Below, piece after piece: positions 18,703 through 27,664 of a stretch of DNA of 64,000 nt. The stretch's first letter is position 1. Every line of letters starts with the position of its first letter. Below the pieces are notes generated by a model that did no database searches, was not told the DNA's origin, and saw only the letters and a list, made by a program, of their open reading frames with translations. The DNA is from Streptomyces griseocarneus (GTDB taxonomy: Bacteria; Actinomycetota; Actinomycetes; Streptomycetales; Streptomycetaceae): assembly GCF_014655595.1 (NCBI RefSeq), contig NZ_BNBL01000001.1, forward strand, positions 536,310 to 600,309, in the 5' to 3' direction. Position numbers and translations under genes: made by a program.

Positions 18703-20340
18703 ATGAGTGCCACCCTCGTCGCCAAGGATCTCGCCGCCGGGCACGGCGACCGCACCCTCTTCTCCGGACTCGACCTCGTCGTCGCGCCCGGTGAGGTCAT
18801 CGGTCTCGTCGGAGCCAACGGCGCGGGCAAGTCCACCCTGCTCCGCCTCCTCGCCGGCCTCGACCGGCCCGAGGAGGGCACGCTGCGGCTCAGCCCGCCG
18901 GCCGCGACCGTCGGCCACCTGCCCCAGGAGCCCGAGCGGCGCGAGGGCGAGACGGTCCGCGCCTTCCTCGCCCGCCGCACCGGCGTCGCCGCCGCCCAGA
19001 CCGCCCTCGACACCGCCACCCAGGCCCTCGTCGTCGGCGCCCCGGGCGCCGACGACGCCTACGCCACCGCCCTCGAGCGCTGGCTGGACCTCGGCGGCGC
19101 CGACCTGGACGAGCGGGCCGACGAGGTCGTCGGCTCGCTGGGCCTGACCGTCGGCCTGGACCGGCCCATGACCGCCCTCTCCGGCGGCCAGGCCGCCCGC
19201 GCCGGGCTGGCCTCGCTGCTGCTCAGCCGCTACGACGTCTTCCTGCTGGACGAGCCGACCAACGACCTCGACCTGGACGGCCTGGCCCGGCTGGAGGAAT
19301 TCGTCACCGGCCTGCGCGCCGGCACGGTCCTCGTCAGCCACGACCGCGAGTTCCTCGCCCGCACCGTCGACAAGGTCCTCGAGCTCGACCTCGCCCAGCA
19401 GCAGGTCAACCTCTACGGCGGCGGCTACGCCGCCTACCTGGAAGAGCGCGAGACCGCCCGCCGGCACGCCCGCGAGGCCTACGACGAGTACGCCGACACC
19501 CGCGCCTCGCTCGAGGCCCGCGCCCGCACCCAGCGCAACTGGATGGAGAAGGGCGTCAAGAACGCCCGCCGCAAGGCCTCCGACAACGACAAGATCGGCC
19601 GGAAGTTCCGCACCGAGTCGACCGAGAAGCAGGCCGCCAAGGCCCGCCAGACCGAGCGCCTCATCGAGCGGCTCGACGTCGTCGAGGAGCCCCGCAAGGA
19701 GTGGGAGCTGCGGATGGAGATCGCCGCGGCGCCGCGCTCCGGCGCGGTCGTGGCGACCCTGCGCGGCGCGGTGGTGCGGCGCGGTTCCTTCACCTTCGGC
19801 CCCGTCGACCTGCAGATCGACTGGGCGGACCGGGTCGCCGTCACGGGCGCCAACGGCTCCGGCAAGTCCACCCTCCTCGCCGCCCTGCTCGGCCGGCTGC
19901 CGCTGGACGAGGGCAGCGCCGCGCTGGGGCCGGGCGTCGTCGTGGGCGAGGTGGACCAGGCCCGGGCCCTGTTCTTCGGCGGCGAGGCCCTGCTCGACGC
20001 CTTCGGCGCCGCGGTCCCCGAACTGGCACCGGCCGACGTGCGCACCCTGCTGGCCAAATTCGGCCTCAAGGCCGCGCACGTACTGCGCCCCGCCGTCACC
20101 CTCTCCCCGGGCGAGCGCACCCGGGCCGCGCTGGCCCTCCTGCAGGCCCGGGGCGTCAATCTCCTCGTCCTGGACGAGCCCACCAACCACCTCGACCTCC
20201 CGGCGATCGAGCAGCTCGAATCGGCGCTCGAGTCGTACAACGGGACGCTGCTGCTGGTGACGCACGACCGGCGCATGCTGGACGCTGTCGCTGTGACCAG
20301 GCGCCTCGAGGTGGCCGAGGGACGCGTTACGGAGCAGTGA
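18703..20340 (+). CDS. ABC-F family ATPase (ribosome-associated)
   Basis: 545 residues with two ABC domains and no membrane segments. The first domain has GANGAGKST, the signature LSGGQAARAGLASLLL and LLDEPTNDLD; the second has GANGSGKST, LSPGERTRAALALL and LVLDEPTNHLD. Between them lies a charged helical linker (about residues 245-325) typical of ABC-F proteins, which bind the ribosomal E site and help translation or give antibiotic resistance. Resistance specificity cannot be read from sequence. Transcribed towards tex, with a shared terminator. Confidence 0.93.
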   Translation: MSATLVAKDLAAGHGDRTLFSGLDLVVAPGEVIGLVGANGAGKSTLLRLLAGLDRPEEGTLRLSPPAATVGHLPQEPERREGETVRAFLARRTGVAAAQTALDTATQALVVGAPGADDAYATALERWLDLGGADLDERADEVVGSLGLTVGLDRPMTALSGGQAARAGLASLLLSRYDVFLLDEPTNDLDLDGLARLEEFVTGLRAGTVLVSHDREFLARTVDKVLELDLAQQQVNLYGGGYAAYLEERETARRHAREAYDEYADTRASLEARARTQRNWMEKGVKNARRKASDNDKIGRKFRTESTEKQAAKARQTERLIERLDVVEEPRKEWELRMEIAAAPRSGAVVATLRGAVVRRGSFTFGPVDLQIDWADRVAVTGANGSGKSTLLAALLGRLPLDEGSAALGPGVVVGEVDQARALFFGGEALLDAFGAAVPELAPADVRTLLAKFGLKAAHVLRPAVTLSPGERTRAALALLQARGVNLLVLDEPTNHLDLPAIEQLESALESYNGTLLLVTHDRRMLDAVAVTRRLEVAEGRVTEQ

Positions 20341-20344
20341 GTGC

Positions 20345-20384
20345 CAAACGCCGGACGGACTGATTTCAGCCCGTCCGGCGTTTG
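20345..20384. terminator. Streptomyces-type repeat hairpin terminator
   Basis: Perfect 14-bp stem CAAACGCCGGACGG (20345-20358) / CCGTCCGGCGTTTG (20371-20384) with a CTGATTTCAG-containing loop. This hairpin with flanking GAGGACCGGGG is a very common convergent-gene terminator in Streptomyces genomes. Serves ABC-F and tex. Confidence 0.88.
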
Positions 20385-20419
20385 AGGACCGGGGTCCGGG
20401 GCGGAGCCCCGGGAAACGC

Positions 20420-22774
20420 TCAGCCCCGCAGCAGACCAGCCCGCCGCAGCGCGTCCGCCATCGCCCCGTCGGCGGGAGCCGCCGCACGAGCGTCCCCGCG
20501 GCGGGGCCGGGGCGCACCGGAGCGCTCCGGGCGCTCCGTACGCTTCCGGGGCTCGCCCGCAGCGGCCTTGCCCCCGCCACCCGACGCCTCGTCCTCCAGC
20601 CTGAGCGTCAGCGAAATCCGCTTGCGCGGAATGTCGACGTCCAGCACCTTCACCCGCACGATGTCGCCCGGCTTGACCACATCCCGCGGGTCCTTCACGA
20701 ACGTCTTCGACATCGCCGAGACGTGCACCAGGCCGTCCTGGTGGACGCCGACGTCCACGAAGGCCCCGAAGGCGGCGACGTTGGTGACGACGCCCTCGAG
20801 CAGCATCCCCGGCGCCAGGTCGCCGATCTTCTCGACGCCGTCCTTGAAGGTCGCCGTCCGGAACGCGGGTCGCGGGTCGCGGCCCGGCTTCTCCAGCTCG
20901 CGCAGGATGTCGGTGACGGTCGGCAGACCGACGGAGTCGGTGACGAACTGCTCGGGCCGCAGCGAGCGCAGCACCGCCGTGCTGCCGATGAGGGCGGCGA
21001 CGTCGCCGCCGGTCGTCTTCGCCATGGCGCGGACGACGGGGTACGACTCGGGGTGGACGCTGGAGGCGTCCAGCGGGTCGTCGCCGCCGCGGATGCGCAG
21101 GAAGCCGGCGCACTGCTCGTAGGCCTTGGGGCCGAGCCGGGCCACGTCCTTGAGGCCCTTGCGGGAGCGGAAGGGGCCGTTGGCGTCGCGGTGGGCGACG
21201 ATGTTCTCGGCGAGGCCCGAGCCGATGCCGGAGACGCGGGAGAGCAGCGGGGCGGAGGCGGTGTTGACGTCGACGCCGACGCCGTTGACGCAGTCCTCCA
21301 CGACGGCGTCGAGCGAGCGGGAGAGCTTCACCTCGGAGAGGTCGTGCTGGTACTGGCCGACGCCGATCGACTTGGGGTCGATCTTGACCAGCTCGGCGAG
21401 CGGGTCCTGCAGGCGCCGGGCGATGGACACCGCGCCCCGCAGCGAGACGTCGAGGTCCGGCAGCTCCTGGGAGGCGAAGGCCGAGGCGGAGTACACCGAG
21501 GCGCCCGCCTCGGAGACCATCACCTTGGTGAGCTTCAGCTCGGGGTGGCGGGAGATCAGGTCGGTGGCCAGCCGGTCCGTCTCGCGGGAGGCCGTGCCGT
21601 TGCCGATGGCCACGAGCTCCACGCCGTGCTCGCGGGCCAGCCGCGCCAGCGTGGCCAGGGAGGCGTCCCACTTGTTCTGCGGGACGTGCGGGTAGATCGT
21701 CTCGGTGGCGCACACCTTGCCGGTGGCGTCCACGACGGCCACCTTCACGCCCGTGCGGAAGCCGGGGTCGAGGCCCATGGTGGCGCGGGTGCCGGCGGGG
21801 GCGGCCAGCAGCAGGTCGCGCAGGTTGGCGGCGAAGACGCGGACCGCCTCGTCCTCGGCGGCCTGGCGCAGCCGCAGCCGCAGGTCGATGCCGAGGTGGA
21901 CCAGGACGCGGGTGCGCCAGGCCCAGCGGACCGTGTCGCCCAGCCACTTGTCGGCGGGCCGGCCCCGGTCGGCGATCCCGAAGCGGCGCGCGATCATCTG
22001 CTCGTACGAGCTGGGGCCCGCCACGGCCTCGCCGGCGGGCTCCGGCTCCAGGGAGAGGTCGAGGACCTCCTCCTTCTCGCCGCGCAGCATGGCCAGGACG
22101 CGGTGCGAGGGCAGCGCGGTGAAGGGCTCGGCGAAGTCGAAGTAGTCGGCGAACTTCGCGCCCGCCTCCTCCTTGCCCTCGCGCACCTTCGCGGCCACGC
22201 GCCCGCGCGTCCACATGCGCTCGCGCAGCTCGCCGATGAGGTCGGCGTCCTCGCCGAAGCGCTCGGTCAGCACGGCCCGGGCGCCCTCGAGCGCGGCGGC
22301 GGCGTCGGCGACGCCCTTGTCCGGGTCGACGAAGGCGGCCGCGGCCGCGAGCGGCTCGACGCCGGGGTCGGCGAGCAGCCCGTCGGCCAGCGGCTCGAGC
22401 CCGGCCTCCCGGGCGATCTGCGCCTTGGTGCGCCGCTTGGGCTTGAAGGGCAGGTAGATGTCCTCGAGCCGGGCCTTGGAGTCGGCCTCGCGGATCCGCG
22501 CCTCCAGCGCCTCGTCCAGCTTGCCCTGCGACCGTACGGACTCCAGGACCGCCGTCCGCCGCTCCTCGAGCTCCCGCAGATACCGCAGCCGCTCCTCGAG
22601 CGTGCGCAGCTGTGCGTCGTCGAGGGCGCCGGTGGCCTCCTTGCGGTAGCGGGCGACGAAGGGCACGGTCGACCCGCCGTCGAGCAATTCGACGGCCGCC
22701 CGCACCTGCCGTTCCCGTACGCCGAGTTCCTCGGCGATCCTGCCTTCGATCGACGTCGACGTCGTCACGATCAC
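20420..22774 (-). CDS. tex: Tex-like RNA-binding transcription accessory protein
   Basis: 784 residues. Domain order fits Tex: N-terminal helical region with PFVARYRKE, RxLEDIYLPFKPKRRTKA, a YqgF/RuvX-like nuclease fold (TMGLDPGFRTGVKVAVVD near 330), helix-hairpin-helix DNA-binding repeats (about 500-560) and a C-terminal S1 RNA-binding domain (LLEGVVTNVAAFGAFVDVGVHQDGLVHVS). The tail after S1 is Lys/Arg/Gly-rich. Start is GTG at 22774 or the in-frame GTG two codons later. Binds nucleic acid and affects transcription and stress tolerance in other bacteria. Confidence 0.94.
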   Translation of the reverse strand: MIVTTSTSIEGRIAEELGVRERQVRAAVELLDGGSTVPFVARYRKEATGALDDAQLRTLEERLRYLRELEERRTAVLESVRSQGKLDEALEARIREADSKARLEDIYLPFKPKRRTKAQIAREAGLEPLADGLLADPGVEPLAAAAAFVDPDKGVADAAAALEGARAVLTERFGEDADLIGELRERMWTRGRVAAKVREGKEEAGAKFADYFDFAEPFTALPSHRVLAMLRGEKEEVLDLSLEPEPAGEAVAGPSSYEQMIARRFGIADRGRPADKWLGDTVRWAWRTRVLVHLGIDLRLRLRQAAEDEAVRVFAANLRDLLLAAPAGTRATMGLDPGFRTGVKVAVVDATGKVCATETIYPHVPQNKWDASLATLARLAREHGVELVAIGNGTASRETDRLATDLISRHPELKLTKVMVSEAGASVYSASAFASQELPDLDVSLRGAVSIARRLQDPLAELVKIDPKSIGVGQYQHDLSEVKLSRSLDAVVEDCVNGVGVDVNTASAPLLSRVSGIGSGLAENIVAHRDANGPFRSRKGLKDVARLGPKAYEQCAGFLRIRGGDDPLDASSVHPESYPVVRAMAKTTGGDVAALIGSTAVLRSLRPEQFVTDSVGLPTVTDILRELEKPGRDPRPAFRTATFKDGVEKIGDLAPGMLLEGVVTNVAAFGAFVDVGVHQDGLVHVSAMSKTFVKDPRDVVKPGDIVRVKVLDVDIPRKRISLTLRLEDEASGGGGKAAAGEPRKRTERPERSGAPRPRRGDARAAAPADGAMADALRRAGLLRG

Positions 22775-22852
22775 GCTCCGCTTTGTCTCCCGGGCCGCGA
22801 TGGGCCGCGAACCTGCATTGTGGCAGGTACCGCCGGGAAGGCAGGACCGCGA

Positions 22853-23710
22853 CTAGCCGCGCAGGTCGGCGGGGAAGGCGCCCGCTTTCATGGCGGCGGA
22901 GGTGAAGGTCTTCATCAGCTCGGTCAGGCGTGCGACGTCGTCCGCGCCCAGGTGCTCGTAGGGGGCCGTGTCCAGAACGTCCGTCTCCGCCTCCAGCTCC
23001 TCGCGCAGCGCGGCGCCGGCCTCGGTGAGCCCTCCGTCGGCGTCGAGCAGGCCGCGCGCCCGCAGCCGGTCCTGTCCCGCCGTCAGCTCCGCCTCGCTCC
23101 AGCCGCGCGTGCGCGCCAGCCACTGCAGGGACATGCCGCGCCCGGTGGCGGTGTGGCTGACGAGCGCCTCCACGGGGTCGAGTCCGGCGCGGGTGAGGGC
23201 CATCAGGTGTCCGTCGCCGCGGTGTTCGCGCAGCAGCGTGGTGGCGTGCCACAGGGCGAGGAGCGGGGCGTCGGGCACGGGCAGGTCGGCGTTCGCGGAG
23301 TACAGCGGCCGGGCGGCGCGTTGGCAGGCCTCGGCGGCGCGCAGCGCCAGCTCCGCGGCCTCGGCCGTCCCGGGGGAGCCGGCGAGCTCTTCGCCGAGCA
23401 CCCGCCGCAGCGTGCTGTCGGCGGCCCGCAGCCGGGCGGCGAGGACCTCCTCCGGGGTGACGACGTCCCAGGCGTGGGGGATGTGTTCGGCCACGAGCTC
23501 GTGCTTGAAGCTGTGGAAGACGGCCGTCACGGTGCCCGCGCCGACCCGGCCGAGCGCGGCCGCGCGCGAGGCGAAGTAGACGGCCCGGTGGTGCTCCAGG
23601 CCCAGCGCGCCCAGTTCCCGCTGGATGTCGGGCGAGAAGTAGACGGTCGAGTGGAGGGCGTTGACGTGGGCGGAACAGCGCCGGACGGCGCGTGCGGGCA
23701 GAGAGTCCAT
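22853..23710 (-). CDS. SCO6745-family protein, function unknown
   Basis: 285 residues, mostly helical, beginning MDSLPARAVRRCSAHVNALHSTVYFSPD. It matches, from memory, the actinobacterial family named after SCO6745. The C-terminal half has a winged-helix flavour (LQWLARTRGWSEAELTAGQDRLRARGLLDADGGLTEAGAALREELEAETD), so it may be a helix-turn-helix-like fold, but no function is known to me. TAATGT lies 6 nt from the ATG, so the transcript is probably leaderless. Divergent from the GlxA-type regulator. Confidence 0.7.
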   Translation of the reverse strand: MDSLPARAVRRCSAHVNALHSTVYFSPDIQRELGALGLEHHRAVYFASRAAALGRVGAGTVTAVFHSFKHELVAEHIPHAWDVVTPEEVLAARLRAADSTLRRVLGEELAGSPGTAEAAELALRAAEACQRAARPLYSANADLPVPDAPLLALWHATTLLREHRGDGHLMALTRAGLDPVEALVSHTATGRGMSLQWLARTRGWSEAELTAGQDRLRARGLLDADGGLTEAGAALREELEAETDVLDTAPYEHLGADDVARLTELMKTFTSAAMKAGAFPADLRG

Positions 23711-23716
23711 GGGCCC

Positions 23717-23722
23717 ACATTA
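23717..23722 (-). promoter_or_regulatory. -10 box of a probable leaderless transcript
   Basis: TAATGT on the minus strand, 6 nt from the ATG of the SCO6745-like gene. Confidence 0.45.
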
Positions 23723-23812
23723 GCGACCGCTTAGTACGTGCCGGAAGGTCCGGAGCGATGGCAGGAAAGGAGGGGAGCTCGTCATTGCGGCCATCGGCGC
23801 CACGGACCGAAC

Positions 23813-24805
23813 ATGAGCGGCATGACCACCCGCCGCACCGTGCTGATCGTCCTCTTCGACGGACTCCAGAGCCTGGATGTGACCGGTCCGCTCGAGGCGT
23901 TCACCTGTGCGTCCGCCGAGGCCGGCGACCGGGGCGCCTACCGGGTGCGCACCGCGACCGTCGACGGCGGGCCCGTGCGGACGCACAGCGGGCTGCGCCT
24001 GGTCCCCGACGGCACGCTCGAGGGCCGGCCCGCCGCCGACATCCTGCTCGTCCCCGGGGGCGACGCCGTCGCCGCGCCGGACCCGCGGCTCGTCGCCTGG
24101 CTGCGGGAGAACGGACCGTCGGCCGGCCGCCTCGTCTCCGTGTGCACCGGGGCGTTCCTGCTCGCCGCCGCCGGGCTGCTCGACGGTCGCCGCGCCACCA
24201 CGCACTGGGCCTTCTGCGACGACTTCGCCGAGCGGTTCCCCGCGGTACGGCTGGAGCGCGAGCCGGTCTTCGTGCGCGACGGCCGGCTGGCCACGTCGGC
24301 CGGGGTGACCGCGGGCATCGACCTGGCGCTCGCCCTGATCGAGGAGGACCTCGGCCGCCGGGTCGCGCTCCGTGTCGCCCGCCATCTCGTGGTCTTCCTG
24401 CGCCGCCCGGGAAACCAGCGGCAGTTCAGCGCCCCGCTCGCCGTCCAGATCGCCGGCCGTCCGCCGCTGCGCGAGATCCAGCACTGGATCGTGGAACACC
24501 CGGGCGCCGACCTCACCGTCGAGGCCCTCGCCGCCCGGGCCGGCCTCTCGCCCCGCCACTTCGCCCGCGCCTTCCGCGCCGAGGTGGGCATCACGCCGGG
24601 TCGCTACGTCGGCCAGGTGCGGCTGGAGGCCGCCCGGCGGCTGCTGGAGGACACCGGCCGGGGCGTCGAGGAGGTCTCCCGGGCCTGCGGCTACGGCACG
24701 CCCGAGGCCATGCGCCGCGCCTTCGTCCGCGCCCTGGGCGCCGGTCCCGCCGCCTACCGGCGCGGGTTCCCGCCCCCGGAGCCCGCCGTGCACCCATCCG
24801 CCTGA
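23813..24805 (+). CDS. GlxA-type transcriptional regulator (DJ-1/PfpI + AraC HTH)
   Basis: 330 residues. The N-terminal DJ-1/PfpI-like domain (about 8-180) includes VLFDGLQSLDVTGPLEAF and the nucleophile-elbow motif SVCTGAFLLAAAGLLDGRRATTHW. The C-terminal AraC domain has two helix-turn-helices (LTVEALAARAGLSPRHFARAFRAEVG and VEEVSRACGYGTPEAMRRAF). Such proteins activate or repress nearby metabolic genes. The adjacent stand-alone DJ-1-family gene, 23 bp downstream, is likely in the same operon. Confidence 0.92.
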   Translation: MSGMTTRRTVLIVLFDGLQSLDVTGPLEAFTCASAEAGDRGAYRVRTATVDGGPVRTHSGLRLVPDGTLEGRPAADILLVPGGDAVAAPDPRLVAWLRENGPSAGRLVSVCTGAFLLAAAGLLDGRRATTHWAFCDDFAERFPAVRLEREPVFVRDGRLATSAGVTAGIDLALALIEEDLGRRVALRVARHLVVFLRRPGNQRQFSAPLAVQIAGRPPLREIQHWIVEHPGADLTVEALAARAGLSPRHFARAFRAEVGITPGRYVGQVRLEAARRLLEDTGRGVEEVSRACGYGTPEAMRRAFVRALGAGPAAYRRGFPPPEPAVHPSA

Positions 24806-24828
24806 CCGTCCGACAGAAGGGCATCACC

Positions 24829-25455
24829 ATGAAGATCGCCATCCTGCTCTACCCGGGCTTCACCGCCCTCGACGCCATCGGCCCGTACGAGACCCTCGGC
24901 CGCCTGCCCGGCGCCGAGCCGTACTTCGTCGCCGAGCGGCCCGGCCCCGTACGCAACGACAGCGGGCACACCGCGCTCGTGGCTTCCGCCGCGCTGGAGG
25001 ACCTGACCGACCCGGACGTCGTCGTCGTGCCCGGCGGCCCGCCGGCGAACCTGCCCCTGGAGCCCGGCCCCGTCACCGAATGGCTCAGGGCGACCGACCC
25101 GGGGACCACCTGGACGACGTCGGTGTGCACCGGCTCGCTGATCCTGGCGGCCGCCGGGCTGCTCGAGGGCCGCCGCGCCACCTCGCACTGGCTGTACCTC
25201 GAGCGGCTCGCCGAGTACGGTGCCGAGCCGGCCGGGGAGCGGGTCGTCACCGACGGCAAGTACGTCACCGCCGCCGGGGTCTCCGCCGGCATCGACATGG
25301 GGCTCGCGCTCGCGGGCCGGATCGCCGGCGACCGGGTCGCCCAGTCGGTCCAGCTGCTGATCGAGTACGACCCGCGGCCGCCCTACGACGCGGGCTCCCC
25401 CCGGACGGCCCCCGCCGACCTCGTCGCCGAGTGGCGCTCGGTCCGCGGGGTCTGA
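24829..25455 (+). CDS. DJ-1/PfpI family protein (isonitrile hydratase-like)
   Basis: 208-residue single-domain protein. It starts MKIAILLYPGFTALDAIGPYETL; the nucleophile cysteine sits in SVCTGSLILAAAGLL with the usual following His (ATSHW). ATG preceded by AGAAGGGC. The arrangement GlxA-type regulator plus DJ-1 protein and the overall pattern resemble isonitrile hydratases and related hydrolases; the substrate is not evident. Convergent with the enoyl-CoA hydratase gene. Confidence 0.85.
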   Translation: MKIAILLYPGFTALDAIGPYETLGRLPGAEPYFVAERPGPVRNDSGHTALVASAALEDLTDPDVVVVPGGPPANLPLEPGPVTEWLRATDPGTTWTTSVCTGSLILAAAGLLEGRRATSHWLYLERLAEYGAEPAGERVVTDGKYVTAAGVSAGIDMGLALAGRIAGDRVAQSVQLLIEYDPRPPYDAGSPRTAPADLVAEWRSVRGV

Positions 25456-25489
25456 ACCCGCCGGCCGGACGGTGCCGGACCCGGCCGCG

Positions 25490-26242
25490 TCAGAGCGTCC
25501 ATCCGAAGCGCGGGGTCCTGCGCTCCAGGAACGCGGCGACCCCCTCGGCGGGGTCGCCGCTGCCGCTCGCCTGCGCGGCCCAGTACGCGAGGCGGCCCTC
25601 GTCCACCGGGCCGGCCGCGAACTCCTTGGCCGCCGCCTGGGTCAGCTGCGAGCGCGAGGCCAGCGTGCGGGCGAACTCCGCCACCCGCCCGTCCAGCTCC
25701 TCGCGCGGCCACACCTCGTCCACCAGGCCCGTGCGCAGCGCCCGTCCGGCGTCGATCAGTTCGGCCGAGAACAGCAGGTACTTGGCCGTGGCCGGGCCCA
25801 CCAGATCCACCAGGCGGCGGGTGGAGGAGGCGGCGTAGACGATGCCCAGCCGTGCCGGGGTGATGCCGAACGACGCCCCCTCCGCCGCGAACCGCAGGTC
25901 GCAGGCGACCGCGAGCTGGCAGCCGCCGCCCACGCAATGGCCGCGCACCGCCGCGATCGTGGGCTTGGGGAAGGCCGCCAGGGCCTCCTCGGCCGCGACC
26001 GCCAGGTCCCTCGACTCCCGGCCGCCGTCGGCGGTCAGCGAGGAGATGTCCGCCCCCGCGCAGAAGGTGTCGCCCTCGCCGGTCAGCACCAGCACCCGTA
26101 CGGCCGGATCGGCCGCGCAGTCCCGCAGCAGCTTCGGCAGCAGCCGCCACATGTCCGTGGTCATGGCGTTGCGCTTGGCGGGGTGGGCGATGCGGACGGT
26201 GGCGGTGGCGCCGTCGACGTCCAGACGCAGTGCGGGCTCCAT
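25490..26242 (-). CDS. Enoyl-CoA hydratase/isomerase family protein
   Basis: 250-residue crotonase-fold protein. Oxyanion-hole segments are CAGADISSL and RGHCVGGGCQLAVACDLRF. The usual catalytic Glu of hydratases in the GxPEx motif is replaced (FGITPARLGIVY), so the true reaction (hydratase, isomerase or other) is open. TAGCAT lies 7 nt from the ATG, so it is probably leaderless. It stands apart from the 6-12 kb beta-oxidation operon. Confidence 0.87.
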   Translation of the reverse strand: MEPALRLDVDGATATVRIAHPAKRNAMTTDMWRLLPKLLRDCAADPAVRVLVLTGEGDTFCAGADISSLTADGGRESRDLAVAAEEALAAFPKPTIAAVRGHCVGGGCQLAVACDLRFAAEGASFGITPARLGIVYAASSTRRLVDLVGPATAKYLLFSAELIDAGRALRTGLVDEVWPREELDGRVAEFARTLASRSQLTQAAAKEFAAGPVDEGRLAYWAAQASGSGDPAEGVAAFLERRTPRFGWTL

Positions 26243-26249
26243 GCGCCGG

Positions 26250-26255
26250 ATGCTA
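26250..26255 (-). promoter_or_regulatory. -10 box of a probable leaderless transcript
   Basis: TAGCAT on the minus strand, 7 nt from the enoyl-CoA hydratase-family ATG. Confidence 0.45.
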
Positions 26256-26456
26256 TCCGGGCCGTACGCGCATCCGGATCGCTCATTGAAGGGTGAACCG
26301 GCAGGCCAGGAACTGTCGTGAGCGTGACCGCGGCATACGCGCACGATCAAATCCCGTCGATAGACATCGACTTCCTGTCAGCTCGCCGGTGCGGAGCCCA
26401 GGGTTCCCAACACTCGATCCGTGCGGTCGAGCCACGGCGAGGGGTTGGTATCGGAC

Positions 26457-26969
26457 ATGGAGACACTCGGGAGCGTCCCGCCCGAGCCGGGGCACGCGCC
26501 CGGGCCCCGGAAGTCCGCCGAGTACGACGGGACCTGGCGGTACACCGCCCCCGCGCTCGACAGCACCGTCCCCCGCGCCCGGCACGCCGTCCGCGACCTG
26601 ATGCGCCGCCAGCGCGTACCGCTGCGCGAGGACCTGCTGCAGGGACTGCTGCTCATCGTCTCCGAGCTGGTCACCAACGCCGTCCAGCACGCGGCGCTGC
26701 TCTCCCCGGAGGTGGGCCTGGAGGTCTCCCTCGGCCCCGAGTGGGTGCGCGTGGCCGTCGAGGACAGCCACCCCTACCGGCCCAGGCCGCTGGAGGCGTA
26801 CCCCGACGACGAGCCGCGCACGGGCGGCCGCGGCCTGCTGCTGGTCCAGGCCACCGTCGAGGAGGCCGGCGGCCGCTGCGACGTCGAGCACACGGCGACG
26901 GGCGGCAAGGTGGTCTGGGCCGCCCTGCCGCTGCGCCCCTCGCCTACCAGCCCGCTGCGTCCCCGGTGA
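26457..26969 (+). CDS. HATPase_c protein, RsbW-like anti-sigma kinase type
   Basis: 170-residue GHKL ATPase. The N-box is LLLIVSELVTNAVQHA; the G-boxes are VAVEDSHPYRP and TGGRGLLLVQAT. It lacks histidine-kinase domains, as in RsbW/SpoIIAB-like serine kinases, which are numerous in Streptomyces. Start taken at the ATG, with GAGGGG 12 nt upstream; an in-frame TTG four codons earlier is possible. The last 26 bp overlap the convergent idi gene. Its partner sigma or anti-anti-sigma factor is not nearby. Confidence 0.85.
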   Translation: METLGSVPPEPGHAPGPRKSAEYDGTWRYTAPALDSTVPRARHAVRDLMRRQRVPLREDLLQGLLLIVSELVTNAVQHAALLSPEVGLEVSLGPEWVRVAVEDSHPYRPRPLEAYPDDEPRTGGRGLLLVQATVEEAGGRCDVEHTATGGKVVWAALPLRPSPTSPLRPR

Positions 26970-27552
26970 GCTCCCGGATCGCCGGCCGGGCGGCGTCCAG
27001 CACCGTGGTGAACCACGCCGAGAACGGATGCTTCTCCAGCAGCCCGGCCAGCTCCCCGGGCGTCACGAACGCCGTCTCCGCGATCTCCTCCGGGTCCGGG
27101 CTGGGCTCGGCCCGCACCGTCCCCACGAAGAGGTGGTTGTACTCCTGCTCGACCAGGCCCGAGGCAGGGTCGGGGTGGTTGTAGCGCACGGTCCCGGCCT
27201 CGCGCATCAGCGCGGGCGCCAGTCCCAGCTCCTCGCCGGTGCGGCGGGCGGCGGCGACGAAGGGCGGCTCGTCCGGGTAGGGGTGGCCGCAGCAGGTGTT
27301 CGACCACACGCCGGGGGAGTGGTACTTCCCCAGGGCCCGGCGCTGCAGCAGCAGCCGGCCGGCGTCGTCGAAGAGGAAGACCGAGAAGGCACGGTGCAGC
27401 CGGCCGGGCGCGAGATGGGCGGAGACCTTCTCGGCGGTCCCGATGGTTCTGCCGTTCTCGTCGACCAGCTCCAGCATGATCGGTTCAGCGGTGTCGTCGG
27501 CGGGGACCGGGGCGGAGCCGGCGGAGCGGCCCGTGGCTGATGTGATCGGCAT
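26944..27552 (-). CDS. idi: Isopentenyl-diphosphate delta-isomerase, type I
   Basis: 202 residues. Converts IPP to DMAPP, the primer for the polyprenyl synthase of the hopanoid operon 10 kb away. Type I (Nudix-fold) motifs are present: the catalytic Cys in SNTCCGHP, RRTGEELGL, and the second catalytic Glu in VEQEYNHLF. ATG start with GAGGATG upstream. The 3' end overlaps the HATPase gene on the other strand. Separated from the upstream CDF gene by that gene's terminator. Confidence 0.95.
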   Translation of the reverse strand: MPITSATGRSAGSAPVPADDTAEPIMLELVDENGRTIGTAEKVSAHLAPGRLHRAFSVFLFDDAGRLLLQRRALGKYHSPGVWSNTCCGHPYPDEPPFVAAARRTGEELGLAPALMREAGTVRYNHPDPASGLVEQEYNHLFVGTVRAEPSPDPEEIAETAFVTPGELAGLLEKHPFSAWFTTVLDAARPAIRELTGDAAGW

Positions 27553-27633
27553 TGACCATCCTCGTTGTCGGTCTTCGACCCTCAAGTCTGCCGTACGGAA
27601 TGCCCACAACAGCGACAGATGACGCCTGGGCGG

Positions 27634-27657
27634 CCCGCCCGGCCAGTGCCGGGCGGG
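27634..27657 (-). terminator. Hairpin terminator of the CDF exporter gene
   Basis: 10-bp stem CCCGCCCGGC / GCCGGGCGGG with a CAGT tetraloop, 8 nt beyond the stop codon of the cation exporter gene. Confidence 0.75.
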
Positions 27658-27664
27658 CGGGAGC

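Noticed and set aside
14487..23720. Very long open frames on the strand opposite known genes (for example 14487-17687 and 19479-23720, minus strand)
   Set aside because: They run antisense to well-supported genes (S15 peptidase, ABC-F, Tex), have Arg/Gly/Ala-biased composition and no family features. They are by-products of high GC at codon position three.
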